Origin: Artemia franciscana
Lineage: Eukaryota; Arthropoda; Branchiopoda; Anostraca; Artemiidae
Length of the DNA stretch: 64,000 nt
Assembly: GCF_032884065.1 (NCBI RefSeq)
Contig: NC_088867.1
Coordinates: 27,136,232-27,200,231, forward strand
Reading direction: 5' to 3'
Each line of letters opens with the position of its first letter. Position 1 is the first letter of the stretch. Below, in pieces: positions 21,618 through 34,470 of this stretch. The notes under the pieces were generated by a model. The model was not told the origin of the DNA and made no database searches. It saw nothing but the letters and a program-made list of their open reading frames with translations. The translations under genes and the position numbers were made by a program.

Positions 21618-24481
21618 AAAATGCGATTAATTTCAGTAATAATCCTTAGTACATTTATGCCAAATGTTTTTTTCGGAGCTGGGTAAAAGAAATACAGCAT
21701 ACAGAAAAGCAAAAATAACAAGAAGTCAGCATAGTATTATAAATAGAAGCAATTCTACACTTACGGATTACTATATGAATCAAAAACATAAAGAATAGGA
21801 TGTTATCAGTATTTATTAAGTGTTTCAATCACAAATAAGAGAATTTGGAGCATTATTGGAGTTTTTGACTAAATATTAGAAATGAAAATTAAAACAACTA
21901 AATGATTCCTGGAGGAGACCCCCCCCTCCTTAATCCCTAACGACTTCCATAATCAAACTGCGACCAATTTGACCAACTGAGCATTAGTACAAATATTAAT
22001 AAAAAAAAACGGCTAAATATATTTTTGTTATTCAATGATTTTTTTCATTCAGAAATTTATATTTACTGTATATCTATCTTCTTATTTTTCAATGGTTCGA
22101 TTCCTGTTTGATTTACAAATGTAGAGGGTATACTCATGCCCACTTTCGATAACTTTAAAACAAGAAAATCTAATCTTGACCTGATAGATTTTAGGGAGTA
22201 AAACAACCTTCAATATCAGGAAGAAACGTGACCTGAGCAAATGTTGGAAAACAGTAAGTATAGAATATTTTCAAAATTTTGCCATTAACTAGACTCACCT
22301 ACTTTCTTAATGATGAGATTCTGTGGTCTATCGTGGGGAGCTGAAAGTTTCAAAGGCGGTATATTTGCATAAATGTTAATGTAGAGCATATTGTGAAGTG
22401 CAATGGATCCCTGTTTTTTGCGTTTTTTATATTAAAAACAAGCATGTATTAGATATTTTTTTATTAATTATCTACTGGAAGTAATGAGCAAAGATGAGAC
22501 TTATATGGTCCATTGATTTTAGAGTTACTTAACAAATTATAGTTTCCTTCCAAAGTATCAGGGGGACCCCCCCCCCCCAAAAAAAAAAACGACATCTGGT
22601 TCTAGGTACCAGACCAAGTCTGTCAAAAATTTAAAAAAAGAAAAAGCCACTTAAAAGCCTTTAAAAAGCCTTTGTATATACACCCAGTGGACAACATCCA
22701 ATGCTTATTTTTAAATGAGTCTAATGGCTTAGTGAAAACTTTCTTTACTTAAACTATTGCTACCTCATTTGGAATAAGGAGTTCTATCAATTTTAAATTT
22801 GCTTAATTCTGACTTAGAGCTTGACTCCATGTCAATTAAAGTAAATGAAAATAGAATTATATCACAAATTCATAAAGCTTTACAAATAAGAGGGATTCAA
22901 CTCTTCTCATTTTGACGACTGGATGAACATAAGAGTCTTTTGGTTTACCTCTGCTCCCTCCCTTACCTCAGAATTTGAGGTCATATCAGCAAGTTTCAAC
23001 TCAACCAGTTCATAGAAAACAGCAGACATACATGACATCTTTTGATTTACTCAGCTATGTGGTTCCCTTTCAGAGTATAATCCTAAGCAAAAGTTTGATT
23101 TCTTGGCCTAGCAAATGATCCTTAGAAGCGTCTAGCAGATAAGATAACCAAAAATTAAGCATGGCCATTTTTCTGCCATTATACAAAAATTAACAAATAT
23201 TATCACATGAAAGTAAAGAGCCACATCAAACTCTAAAATGAGCAGAATATATTCTGAACAGGGAAGGGCGGGCTCCCCCCTCTTCAACGCCACTTGTGGT
23301 TGTAGAAGCTTTTTTAAATGTTTGTTTGGTTGTAAATTCAGAGTTCTAGTCCCAATCAAATGTGATTGGAGGGCAACCAGCCCCATCCTAGAACCTTCCT
23401 TGATATCCAGTCCTCCTTTAACCTCTTAGGACGTCTAATAAACGTTCCAAGGTAGCCATTTTGTTAATCAGAATAGTTGAAAATATTAATAAATATACAA
23501 CCAAGGATGATATAACTCCCAGAGGCCCTGATAAGGGTCATAAATCATGTAAACTGTCAATTCTTTATATATAATTTTTTTTTGAGTGAAAAGAGGGGGG
23601 TATGTTTGATCTTAGGAGATCAGTAGTGGCGTTGTTGAGGAGGGGGGCAAGGGGGACTGTGACTCGTTTTAACTTTCAACTTTGTTCTTTACTTTGAGCA
23701 GATTTTTTATTATTATTAAGAAATCCTCATTTTTAATATAAGAAATGCAAAAAAAGGGTACATTACACTTCCTAATATATTCCACATTAATATTTATACA
23801 AATATACAGCCTTCAAAACTTTATTATCAAGTAAATAGGTGAGCATATTTAATGGCAAAATTGTGAAAATGTACTATACTTCCTGTTTCACCACATTTGC
23901 TCTTGTCAAATTGTTTCCCTTGACAGGTAAGGGTCTTTTACTTCTTAAAATCTATCAATTCAATATAAGATTTTCTTGTTTTAAAGCCATCCAAAATGGA
24001 TATAAATACACCCTCTACATCTGCAAATAAGACAAAATGGAATCACTGAAAAACAAGAAATCATTGAAAACTAGAATTTTTTGATTGAAAAACATGAAAA
24101 GAGATCATCAATAAAAGAAAATAAGACTTAGTATTTTTTACAATAATATTTGTACTGTAGCTAGATAGTTCAAATCGGTTGCAGTTTAGTCATAAAAGTT
24201 AGTAGGGGGAGGGATCAGTTCCAAGAATGATTTAATTGTTTTTCCTTTTTTACTTCCAATATTTAAATCAAAACTATAATATAGCTCCAAATTCTCTTAA
24301 ATGTAACTGAAACGTCTAGTGAGAATTGATAACGTCCTATTCCTTGCTGTTGGGATTCACACACTAACCCATAAATGTAGAACTGCCTCTATTTCCAATA
24401 TCGTGCTGAGTTCTTGCTATTTTTGATTTTCTAGACATTTCTTTTAACCATCCTCTAAAAAAAAAAGAATTGACATGCCAC
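21618..24481. other. Interior of the inverted-repeat unit, no gene recognised
   Basis: 2.9 kb of AT-rich DNA with no supported frame. A nested inverted pair, ccccctcttcaacgccac near 23276 and gtggcgttgttgaggagggg near 23626, lies ~350 bp apart. A C9-13/A10 run is at about 22566-22590. If the unit is a transposon, its transposase is lost or unrecognisable. Confidence 0.5.
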
Positions 24482-25415
24482 ATAACGCCAGTGCTACTTG
24501 TGTGACATTTATCTCTGCGTCAGCATGCTGTACGAAATGTCAGAAGGATAAAGCGAATCCAAGAAATATATGCATATTTTTCTAACAAATAAGAAATTTA
24601 ATGCTCACAAATAAGCAGTACCAGTCCATACTCTTTATTTATTGTTATCAGTTTTAATATGCAGCACTAGAAGACCAAGCTTCACTTGGTGAAGGGAATT
24701 AAAAAAAATATTCAGGGCCCCCTCCCCCTTCTGGAAATCTACACCCCCCATACTCTGATTTACAAAAAAAAAACTTTTGTATAATTTTTAGATTTCGTTT
24801 TTTAACAAAGATACAAAAGGGAAGTAATTTTAAAACTCTAGGAGTTGATTTTTTCTATCTGATTGACATCCCTGGTAAGTTTTAATTAATGTAAGGTTCC
24901 TACAACAATGTTGCCAAGAATCGTTCAGATTTTCTGGATATTCTTAATCAAACAGTGCTCAACGAATATATTAGTAATTCACACGTTTTTTTTTAAATTC
25001 ATTAAATTAAAAATACTATCGCTATTTCAAATGTAAGGGACATTTTCAGAGGTATTTTTCATAGAAGAGAATTTCTGCAGCAGTTGGGGGGAAATTTATG
25101 TGCCAAGTTTTTTCATTGGAAAACACCCTTTTTTGTTATTATTTATTTTTAAAAGAAAACACAACCCAAAGCGCACTCTTTGGGTGCCATGTGTCACTTT
25201 ATGATTGCCTTATAGTCAAATTTATAGAGAGCAATGAAATAAAAAATAAGAACAGTTTATAAATAAGCCCACAATTTTGCTTTCAATGACGTCCAAATGT
25301 CCAGCCCAGCCTTACCATTCCAAAAAAAGTCACCCAAATTGCACTTTTAGCACACCATGTGGCACTTTATGACAGCCTTATTGATCCTAGGCATATAAAA
25401 AAACGATAAGATATA
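24482..25415. repeat. Right arm of the ~4.6-kb inverted-repeat unit
   Basis: Reverse-complement partner of 20785-21617. It ends within ~35 bp of the beginning of the RTE-like remnant at 25451, so the unit may have inserted into that older LINE. Confidence 0.7.
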
Positions 25416-25450
25416 AGATGTATCTTTTATGAATAAGTGAAATTGAAAAG

Positions 25451-26010
25451 CTGACGTTAGCCAACGAAATGATTGATCAGGTGGCCAGCTTTTGTAGCTT
25501 TTTTTTTTAGTAAAGATGGTGGGAGCTCTGAAGATGTTAAAAGTTGAATAGCCACGGCTCAGGGTGTTTTTTCACAGTTAAAAATAAGTTTGGAAGAATA
25601 GGAAGATAAGTGTCCAAACCAAGATTAGAGCATTGCAAGCTATAGTGATGACAGTTTTCAAGTATGGCTCTGAAACGTGGACGCTCCAAAAAGCAGATGA
25701 AGATTTGCTAGATGTTTTCGAAAGAAATTACCTATGGATTGTTCTGGGTACCTGGATGACTGACCATATTAAAAACAGTAGGCTGTATGAAAAGTGTGGT
25801 TCAATCCCACTTTCTAAAGCTATAATGAAAGAAAGGTTGAGACAGCTAGTGCATGTTCAGTAGATGAAGGATGATAGATTGCCAAAGATTGTCTAGGGCT
25901 AAACAGAAAGTAGGTTGTCCATGATTGGGGTAAGAGGATGTCATAAAGAAAGATTTGAGTGAAACGGAAACTTCCTGGGAGGGTGTAAAGAGGGAGACTT
26001 TAAATCAGCA
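25451..26010 (+). pseudogene. RTE-like LINE, C-terminal reverse transcriptase remnant
   Basis: In successive frames the sequence reads SKDGGSSEDVKS, IATAQGVFSQLK, VWKNRKISVQTKIRALQA, then the open segment 25633-25863 with VFKYGSETWTLQKADEDLLD, GSIPLSKAIMKERLRQLVHV, then MKDDRLPKIV and a TSWEGVKRE tail. This is the typical C-terminal region after the RT palm of RTE-type elements, where YGSETW and a W/LGHV step are hallmarks. Stops and frameshifts interrupt it, and the endonuclease and RT catalytic core are absent. Confidence 0.75.
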
Positions 26011-27555
26011 GTCAGGGAACCAGGGTAAATTACCCCAAATGGATAAAAGTGAAATTTTTGGGAATAAGAATAAAACTTTTATGAGTAAAAAGTATATATT
26101 TTTAATTTGCTATTTTATAAACCTGTTAGTATTTTCTCAACTTAAAAAATTTAGCAACATATGCAGGCCAAACCACCTCACTCCCCACCACTAGAGTATT
26201 CTTGAGTTAAATCTTTGCACATGGGTTGGAAAGGGGGCACTCACTGAGAAAAGGGTTGAGGGGGCACTCACCCCGGGCACAAAATTTTAGGGGCGTAAAT
26301 TTGAAATAAATAATCTAACATTTATAATCATTTTGTGGTTTTTAAATTTGTCTTGGTTAAAAGAAAGTAGAATTTGCAGTTGGCAGTAAGCTAGTTACTT
26401 ACTGTAATATTTATATAATAATATCTGATTCTTACTGTAAGAAAAGCAACTTGAAGAGACCAGAACCACCACTGCTTTCCCCTGAAGGATGACTTGTGCT
26501 TATTAACTATCTGGAGGTGGACTCCTCTTGCCCCCCCCCCCCAAAAAAAATGCTGAAACTACACTCCTTGAGGTCAGTGGTGTAAAATCTTCAGGGATTA
26601 TTTCCTTGGTCAAAATGATCATCAGTGTTTTGCTGTAGGAAGAGGCAGGCATTAGGGGCCCAGAAATTAGTAATAATTTTTTTTTCTCTGACAAATTTGA
26701 AACTTACTGTTGCAAGTCCTTGGGCCAAGAGAACTAATATAATACTCAAGAAAGGGCTATTTTTTTTATTGGACTGAAACTTATATAAAACCTTGAGGTA
26801 AGGGGACCCCAATACAGAGGGAAAATATAAAAAAACATTTTTGCTACCCCTCAAAATGCAACCCCAAAAATGACCAAAAAAGTGGCCCAAAACTTTTCCC
26901 ATCCCCTTCAAATTGAAGGAGCTTCCTTAGAAACTTAGGAGGGGGCTCATATGACTATAAATTGAAAGTTCTTGTGTCCTTTTTAAAGGCAAAAAGCTGC
27001 TGGAGGGTATTTCTACTGGTTAGAGGAAGTCATCTAGCCTTCCTCTAATCCATATGATAACAAATCAGAATTTTGAGACATCTGTTTTGTTCAAAAACTT
27101 ATAAGTGTCTAATAAAAATGCAGTTAGGGTTGATATAAACCAAACAGCCTCAGTGTTAACCTTCATTTTACCCTGTTATGATTACTCAATCCCCAAAAAC
27201 ATGAAAAAAAGAATTAAAATAAAAATCTAAAAATAAACCCCATACAATATTCTACATCTCATATTCTTCCTATATGTTGGAATAATGGTAAAATATTCCA
27301 AAATCCACTCTTTTCTTCATTATTTTTATTTTCCATACTTTCTCTGTGGCTGCTAAATTGTTCATGTCATTCCACCAGAAAATTTTTCATGGGGGGAATA
27401 CACCTAGTACCCAATTTTAGAGTGCTAGTTTTATACTTTTTTTGTGGTTATGGTTGAGTTTGTGGCAATGCATCCCTAGCCCTTCCCCCTACATAGCATT
27501 AGACTATAGACAAAACTAACAGAAAATAAAAATAATATCATTATATTCCTTATTT
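26011..27555. other. No gene seen
   Basis: AT-rich with several C/G homopolymer runs (for example the C run near 26530). A short tandem duplication of a ggggcactcac motif lies at about 26234-26275. The 106-codon minus-strand frame at 26591-26911 has no recognisable feature and lies in low-complexity sequence. Confidence 0.45.
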
Positions 27556-27559
27556 TATG

Positions 27560-27840
27560 TTTTTTTTTCACCATAATAGTCATTACCTTGACCATGGACC
27601 CAACCCCTGATGGACACTTACATAGAGCTAATTATATATTTGTTGGTCATTTTTTCTATTGATTGCTCTATTGTAAAACAGTTTATGTTGTTTAGAATTG
27701 ACATATCTAATTCAGCCGAGGAATTGTACCAAATACTGGATAAAATATATTATTTCAAATCAGTTAAAATGCACATAATAATAGAAGGAAACAGGCTAAT
27801 CTGACTAATATAAATATGCCCCATGTTATAAAGTAAGAAT
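27560..27840. repeat. Interspersed repeat family R1, distant copy
   Basis: The right end resembles the R1 copies at 2502-2815 and 3543-3862 (an ggaaacaggntaat..ctaat block, then attataaagtaag). The left side is only weakly similar. Confidence 0.35.
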
Positions 27841-27999
27841 TTAATTTTCTTGTTTCTTTTTTAGTTAGATTGCCTATATTGCTGGCCCCTGATACCATGC
27901 TGATTTATAGAATAGAATATGATTAATTGGCTAAAATAGCACACAAGCTAGCATAAGCATGTTAGAACAATTACAATGATAAAACAGATATTAAGGGAA

Positions 28000-29566
28000 A
28001 AACATAATCACAAAGTTGAATGAATTATTAAAATGCAAAACAAAATAGAGAACAAAAGAGTTTTTGTACCTCATGGTCAACATTTGGGGACACAAGTCAA
28101 GTTGTTTATTTGGAGCTCTATAAGCATTAAGTCTTGTATTAGGAAGGATTGGGGGATTTTCTTTGAAGGGGTTGAAGAAGACGTCAATGATAGTCAGAAC
28201 TAAGGCACGTGTGCCCAAAGTTCATGGCAAGAATGTGATGTTTTGATTCCAATGTAGTAAGTTCAAGTCTAGCCAAACCTTCATCATGAGTAGCATAGGA
28301 TATCCCCAGTATAATTTTTATTGCTCTTTTTTGAATTCTTTCAGTTTTAGAACATTGGGCATTGGCCAACCCAGGGTGCCAGACAGGGCAAGCATATTCA
28401 AGACAGGGTCTTATATATGAGCAATAAATTATTTTAATGTTCTGGATTGATATGGAGAACTGTTTGAGAAAGGAGAAAGATTTACAGAGAAAACTACTAG
28501 ATTTAAACAAGTGAAAAGTATGGGACTTTCATTTATGGTAATTGTCCAACTGCAAACCAGGCAGTATAACTGTATTTAAATTTAGTATTCAAAGGTAATT
28601 ATTGATTGGGGGTATGTTTTTTTTTTAAAAAAAAGAGAATAGTACTAAACTGCTTTTAGGTATGCTTAGGTTGAATTTAACATTATCAAGATCATTCTTT
28701 AAGTTGTAAAGTTTAACAGCCAAAGTATTTGAGGTTAAGTAATGCCAAACCATCTGCAAATTTAAAAGTGTTGTCAAAATTTGGTAAAACATTGTTAAAA
28801 ACAATTAAAAATGCTAAATGACCTAATTTAGTCCCTTGGGGTGCTCCACAGGAAATTGAGGTAGAACCTGGTGAATCTCCATTAGGGAGGACTACACATA
28901 CATCATGACCAGACAAAAAAAAATAGCAACCATATGTAAAACAAAATCTCTGACACCTAAAGCCCTTGCATTATCAATAACTGTCTGATGATCTAAGTTG
29001 TCAATAGCTTTGCTAATATCAGCAAAAACAGCCTCAACATAGGAACTATTTAATTCAAGATGTTTGAAAACTGTGTCAAGTATATAAACTGAGCAATGTG
29101 TGGTTCTATGATTTGGCTAAAAGCTAAACTGATTTGGGTTGATTTATGTTGGATATTGTCAAAGAGGAAAAGCAAATAAAAATTTCAAAAATTTTAGAGA
29201 AAATAGAGGTTTTTGATATGGGTTTTAAGTCAGAGGGAACTTTTGGGGTCTTATTTTTTGGGATAGGTGATATAATAGTTTGTTTAAAACACACTGGAAA
29301 AATACAATGTACAAAACATTGGTTAAAAATTGCAGTTAGAGGTACACTTAAATACTGGGCAAATTTCAAAATCAATTTGGTAGGAATATCACCAGATTTT
29401 TTAGTTTAAGCTGGGTTTGATGTGTTTCAATCACAGGAATGTCACTCACTGTACTTTTGGCCATTTGGAGTGGTGGGTGAGTTTTACAAATTGAAGCAAA
29501 ATAAATATAGGTAGCATGCCAATGATGAAGATACCACAATATGGAAAAATTTTTGGCAGCATGCAT
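28000..29566 (-). pseudogene. CR1-like LINE reverse transcriptase, 5'-truncated and broken
   Basis: Read on the minus strand: RT fingers at 29124-29375 (IISPIPKNKTP, LKPISKTSIFSKIFE), palm at 28713-28916 (SISCGAPQGTKLGHLAFLIV, then FKFADGLALL), thumb at 28184-28510 (YIRPCLEYACPVWHPGL, QKRAIKIILG), and a C-terminal RYKNSFVLYF..FNNS end near 28030. The spacing and the R/K-SF-P/L-YF end fit CR1-type elements. The second catalytic Asp of the F-x-D-D box is Gly, so it could not polymerise DNA. Frameshifts separate the segments, and the endonuclease and ORF1 are absent. Confidence 0.8.
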
Positions 29567-29569
29567 CTG

Positions 29570-31680
29570 GTCTGTCTACATTTTGCCTGGTGGTTTGCAG
29601 TGATTTTGGTGTGCTAAGTAACTAATGCACTAAGTAGCTTTGTAAAAGTCTACCTATATAGATTTCTAAATAGAAAATGGGAATAAGAGCTAACAGACAG
29701 AGTAGAAAGTGGCTGACTTAAAGGGGCCAGGAGGCCTGCCCCTCCCCCAGAAATTTTCTTAAAGAGCTTATTGTCTTGCTTGCATCAGTCCTCTTGGTTT
29801 CTTGCAGTGTAGTTTGATAATTTATTTGAAGTGGCTCACAACAATAAAAATTTTTCCATTTTTCATTGACAAAATTTGACTCATTATGTCATGAAGTGGT
29901 AAAATATTTTGAATTTAGAGGATTATAAAGTTTTTGTTTTTGTGAAATTTTTCTTCCTTCATAAAACAACACCACAATGTCATGTATTGGCAAATTATTT
30001 GAACTGCTTGGATCTACAATAGAATTGAAAAAGCCAGCATTTTTCATTTTCTTTAATTTTTATATACAAAAAACTTGTGGATTAATAGTACCTTCAATTG
30101 TTATTTTTGTTCTGAAACACATTTGAAAACTTTAGCTCAGACCAACAATTTTAAGTTAAGAATATTTCTAAAAAGCTATGAGTTGAAAGTATATTTTTGA
30201 ACTCTTGCTGCCAAGGCCATATGTTGCTTATTTTATTGCTTGCTATTTAACTTTGGCAAATAAAGATAGAAAATAAAAGAGGTCAAACAAATGCAAAAGC
30301 ATTTGTAAATTTTGTAAAGTAATAGCTTATTTTGGGTCAGAAACAGATTTTACTTTTTTTAGTTCAAATTGGGTGGGTTTGGCAATTATAAAAATTAGTA
30401 CCTTGGTATGATAAAAGGTATCATGAAAACACAGACACAGATGGAAGCAAATGCTACTATTTATTGAACAGCAAGACATTAAAAAGTCTCAAAAAGACAC
30501 TTGATTCTATACACATTTTTGATTGAACAAGCTGAAGCTCTCAACACTTGTGTACAGGGATCAAAGGGGAGATGTCATAATAACTTGTAAGGTTTTGAAT
30601 GCTGAACCCTCTGATCAAAATCTATTTCAGTTTGATGAATACCAAAGTCTATAGCCACTACTTCTTTAGCAGAGTGATTACTCATTAGAACAATCTTCCT
30701 GATACTGCTGTAATTACTCTATCCAGTGCTGCCTTTAAGATTACTGATGACAAGGGCTGGTCTATTAAGCCATGGAAGACTGACTGGGATGCAATTGTAT
30801 CAATGGCTCCTCATTATCACTAACCAGCAACTCTACAGGATTTTCTTTTCCTTATTTTGCAGGACAATGTAACTTAAGGTAATTTTATGTTTTTGAGTAT
30901 TGTTGCTAGTGTTTTCATTGAATTTATATATCATTATGTAGTATGTGTCTTCAGAGTTCTATAGGCCTTTAAAGACTTGACTATTTATTCAGATTTGAAC
31001 AAATATAGGCTATCCTGAGGTTATATATGGGACCATCAGGGGTGTTGGGGATAAATTTTTCAAAAATTGCTATAACTATAAAACAGCATAAAATTAGCAA
31101 TCTAAGAATGGCTCTTTTTTGTTCTAGCATGTTTTCTTCAGTAGAGCTTCTATTCTGCAATATTATAGAATTCAATAGAGATAACAGGAATTGCATTTTC
31201 AAAAACTAAAGGCAACAAAAAATATATCAAAGTAGATAAGCCTAAAACAGACCTGTAGAGAAGGAAAACATGCTAAGAAAACAATTCAGACTCCATAATG
31301 TGCAGTATAATTGTAGATGATACATTTTGAATGCAGGCCTGCTATACTTTACCCTATCTCCCATGTACAAATAGCCTATGTCACCCTAATTATATAGCCT
31401 AGGCTATGTCTAATGCGTTCTTCTACTCATCACTTGTTTTTCCCATTCTTGTTTCATCACAGTTTATTCAATTTAACTGACAATTCTACACATTACCTGT
31501 CCATAAAACAACTTGTAGTCAAATTGCCTAATTACCTTTGGTTTATTCTGGTATTTATTCGAAGTCACACTCTTATATGGCAAAGCACAAGCTTTCCTTG
31601 CTTCCACACTTCAAAACAAATTGCTTGACTTACGATTAGGGTTGCCAAATATTAAAAAAGATTTCGTAATGTCCAAGCGC
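29570..31680. other. No gene seen
   Basis: AT-rich sequence. Plus- and minus-strand frames around 30981-31209 overlap each other and show no domain. No clear repeat structure was found. Confidence 0.45.
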
Positions 31681-31682
31681 AC

Positions 31683-32275
31683 AAAATCTAGAATGACACT
31701 TTATTCCCTCACAAGAAAAATAAAAATAAACAGCCCATACCCTTAAATTGATCTTTGGTCACCTTTCCCAAAGAAAATCCCAAAGAATATGTACGAATAA
31801 GAAAAATGCCTATGTATAGGAAACATTTTGGTCAAGCTCTGCCAAGGTGCACCTGGATTTGTCATTGATTTGCCAATAACGCATTTTTGTCAATCTCCGC
31901 CAAGGTGCGCCTTAATTAATTGCAACCCTTTTTCGTTTATACAACATACATAGTCGTGCATTAACAGTGTCCGAGTTGATTAAGTTGTAATTTGGCCTTT
32001 TTTCTCGAGTAACTTTAAATCACACTTTATTCCTGCGCAAGAGAAATAAAAATAAACATACCGTTTACAAAAAGAAATAAAAATAAACATACCATTTACA
32101 ACAACCATCGTACCATTAAATTGATCTTCACTTACCTTTTCTAAACAAAATCCCCGAGAATGTGGAAGAATGAAACAAACCAAGTGCGTATACATAAGAC
32201 GCACTTCGTTCAAGCTCTGCCAAGGTGCACCTTGGCAGATTTGGATTTGTCATTGAATTGGACGACAATTTGAAT
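31683..32275. repeat. Diverged direct duplication (~250-bp unit)
   Basis: About 31683-31905 and 32018-32275 are direct copies sharing a cactttattc block, aaataaaaataaaca, ttaaattgatctt and tcaagctctgccaaggtgca. In the second copy an internal ~30-bp piece (aaataaaaataaacatacc) is duplicated in tandem. Confidence 0.65.
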
Positions 32276-32279
32276 TTGT

Positions 32280-33580
32280 CATTGATTTGGATGTAATTTG
32301 GGATACTAGGAAGCAAAAGGCAAGAAAATATTGCATTTTATTTAGCAAAATCTAGGTTAACATCTCCAAAAGATAATCATTCTGGATTTAATTTTAAACT
32401 AATTATCAGACATGACGTGTTAGATCCTCATGCAGCAAAGTAACAAAATCAATTCAGGAGCTTGGTCAACATTTAGTCTTTTCATTTTCTTGCTTTTCTT
32501 GCAGCAATATCCTGGGTCTCCCAAAAACTTGAGTCAGGAATCAGTCTTGTGATATGGATAAGCTCAGAAATGGTTTTCGGATTGAGTCTATTTCGTACCA
32601 GGGTATTTACTATTTTAACTCAGTACACTGAGGCTCTGCTCCAGCACTGGAATTGGGTAGATACGTTAATGTCAATAAAAACTTTGGATAAAACTGTAAT
32701 GAAGAAATGTCAGCTTCATTTTCAAATCGGTAATATACTTTCAATAATTAACTAGAGACGGAGTAAAATTTAAATCTGCCCCACTTATTGTAAAAGGAAG
32801 TGGTCTCGAATCTTTGTTTAACTCCTTAAGATCAACATGAAGAAAGCAGACACTTAACACTTGACTTTACTTGCCTGGACTTTGCGACGCTTTGAGAAAA
32901 ACCTTTGACTAAATCAAATAAAAGGCCTTTAAGTTGATTTGCAATTGTATTTCGGTTAGGAGCTTGATGTAAAATGCTAAACGGCTTGATTTTACCTTTC
33001 GTACTTGGTGTTCCTCGACACCATTCTTTTTGATGCTTTCAAGCTCGTATAGTTGAAATTCTGCACCAAAATGTATATCTTGTATATAAGGCCGTTCCTA
33101 AATTTAGGTGCACCTGGAGGAAAACTAATTACAGCCCCCTGTCTAGACTCAAATGTAGGGAAAAAAATGCCGAATAAAATTGAAAAATTAGAAAAAAGTA
33201 GGAATTGTCCCACATTCCCTCCCCAAGCTACGGAGCCTGGGGTAACTTCCATGCCCCCCCCCCTGGAACGGCTCTGCTTGTATAGTCCTAATGCTTCGAG
33301 GATCTGGAAAATCTTTAGAAAATGGAAAGGTTTTCCAGATCTCAAATAATTTTTACTAATGAAGTTGGCTCCTATTTGTTGAAAAGAGTACCAAACACTA
33401 GACTTTAATTTATTGAAACTTACGTCCATGCTCTGGAAATCGAGAATTAGTCTTTCAACAATGGGTAAAATGTATTTAAGAAATAAGTAAAATAAATTTA
33501 TTTTTTGATTGACCAGACCCAAATAGAGATTGACGTATGTCCTTTCTTTCTAAAAAAAACTCAGTAAGTTCAACCCATAG
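32280..33580. other. No gene seen; possible small MITE at 33091-33275
   Basis: Between 33091 and 33275 the sequence is flanked by gccgttcc and ggaacggc (8-bp inverted match) and is much more C-rich than its surroundings, as for a short MITE. The long overlapping frames at 32992-33522 (minus) and 33053-33349 (plus) cross this block and show no domain. Confidence 0.4.
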
Positions 33581-33585
33581 TTAGA

Positions 33586-33962
33586 TCAAGCAGTCGTCAA
33601 CTGATCCAAACACCAACTATTATTTTGCAGTTGCTCTACAACCTGTAGAAAATACTGAAATTTTTTCAGCTCTGCGTCTCGCATCTCACTTCCTGAAATA
33701 TAATTATAGTTGTCATGACTGAATTCCACGATGTCAGATGGAACTTAATGCGGGTGGCTAAAGAACAGGGCAGGAACATATGACAGAAACAACCAATTAC
33801 GACAAACCAAGGTAAACCATATTTAATTAATGTGGCCGGACCGTTCTGTTTGCCTAGCATTATACTGGCAATGTCCTGAAACTGCATTTCGTCAGAGTCG
33901 ATGTCGCAGAAACTCATGTTAACAAAGAAGAATGTCATCACGAGAACACAACCATGAAACAT
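33586..33962 (-). CDS. Predicted two-exon gene for a small secreted protein
   Basis: Exon 1 (33962-33818, 48 codons plus one base) begins with a hydrophobic signal-like segment, CVLVMTFFFVNMSF, then the acidic DIDSDEMQFQD. It can splice at G|gtttac to an acceptor atatttcag, with exon 2 at 33692-33586. The phase fits: one base from exon 1 plus GA makes a Gly codon, and exon 2 stays open to a TGA, reading SEMRDAELKKFQYFLQVVEQ near its start. The 125-nt intron is short. The predicted product is 83 residues with a cleavable signal and a charged, helix-prone mature part, reminiscent of a small secreted or precursor protein. I do not recognise the family. Codons are more GC-rich than the flanks. 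The donor is non-consensus after GT, which is the main weakness; the unspliced alternative is a 98-codon frame ending at 33666. Confidence 0.42.
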
Positions 33963-33969
33963 GTTTCTA

Positions 33970-34470
33970 AAGTTACATCTGGGACCCTTAGAGGGGGATC
34001 ACAATTTCAGAGAGGGGACCATTTTATTTGTATATAGCATACCGTAAGTTACAGAAATTCCAGCCTAACTACACACCTCCCCCCTCAATGCTTGGGTATA
34101 GTATTGGTTATAACGGAAAATTGGCTCATTGTGACAGTTTCAACTATTTTATCAGTTCAAGCAGTTCATAATACCAAATAAAACAACAAGTTTTTTTCCT
34201 GACCTGATAGTATGTTTAATCCTTCAGAACGGGGGGGGGGTGTTACCCAAATAAAAATATATCTCTTTTCTTATAATCATTTACTTAAAACAAAATTACA
34301 AGGAAAATGTATTCTATTATTATTTATCTGTGTTTTATTATATATGTTTCTTTCTGACTTCAAACTATTCCTCTGAGTAATACATGTATGACTATTTACA
34401 GAACAATACTCAGCTGATTCACAATGAAAGCTTTTGATTGTTTTAAAAAGCAGAATTGTGGCAAAGAGTC
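33970..34470. other. No gene seen
   Basis: Upstream side of the predicted small secreted-protein gene. AT-rich with a G9 run near 34230. No TATA box that I would defend. Confidence 0.4.

Noticed and set aside
20785-25415. LTR retrotransposon
   Set aside because: The long repeats are inverted, not direct, and no gag/pol motif, primer-binding site or TG...CA ends were seen.
26591-26911. 106-codon minus-strand frame
   Set aside because: Low-complexity, no homology by eye, no flanking signals.
32992-33522. 176-codon minus-strand frame
   Set aside because: Crosses a C-rich MITE-like block, is also open on the other strand and shows no domain or splice context.
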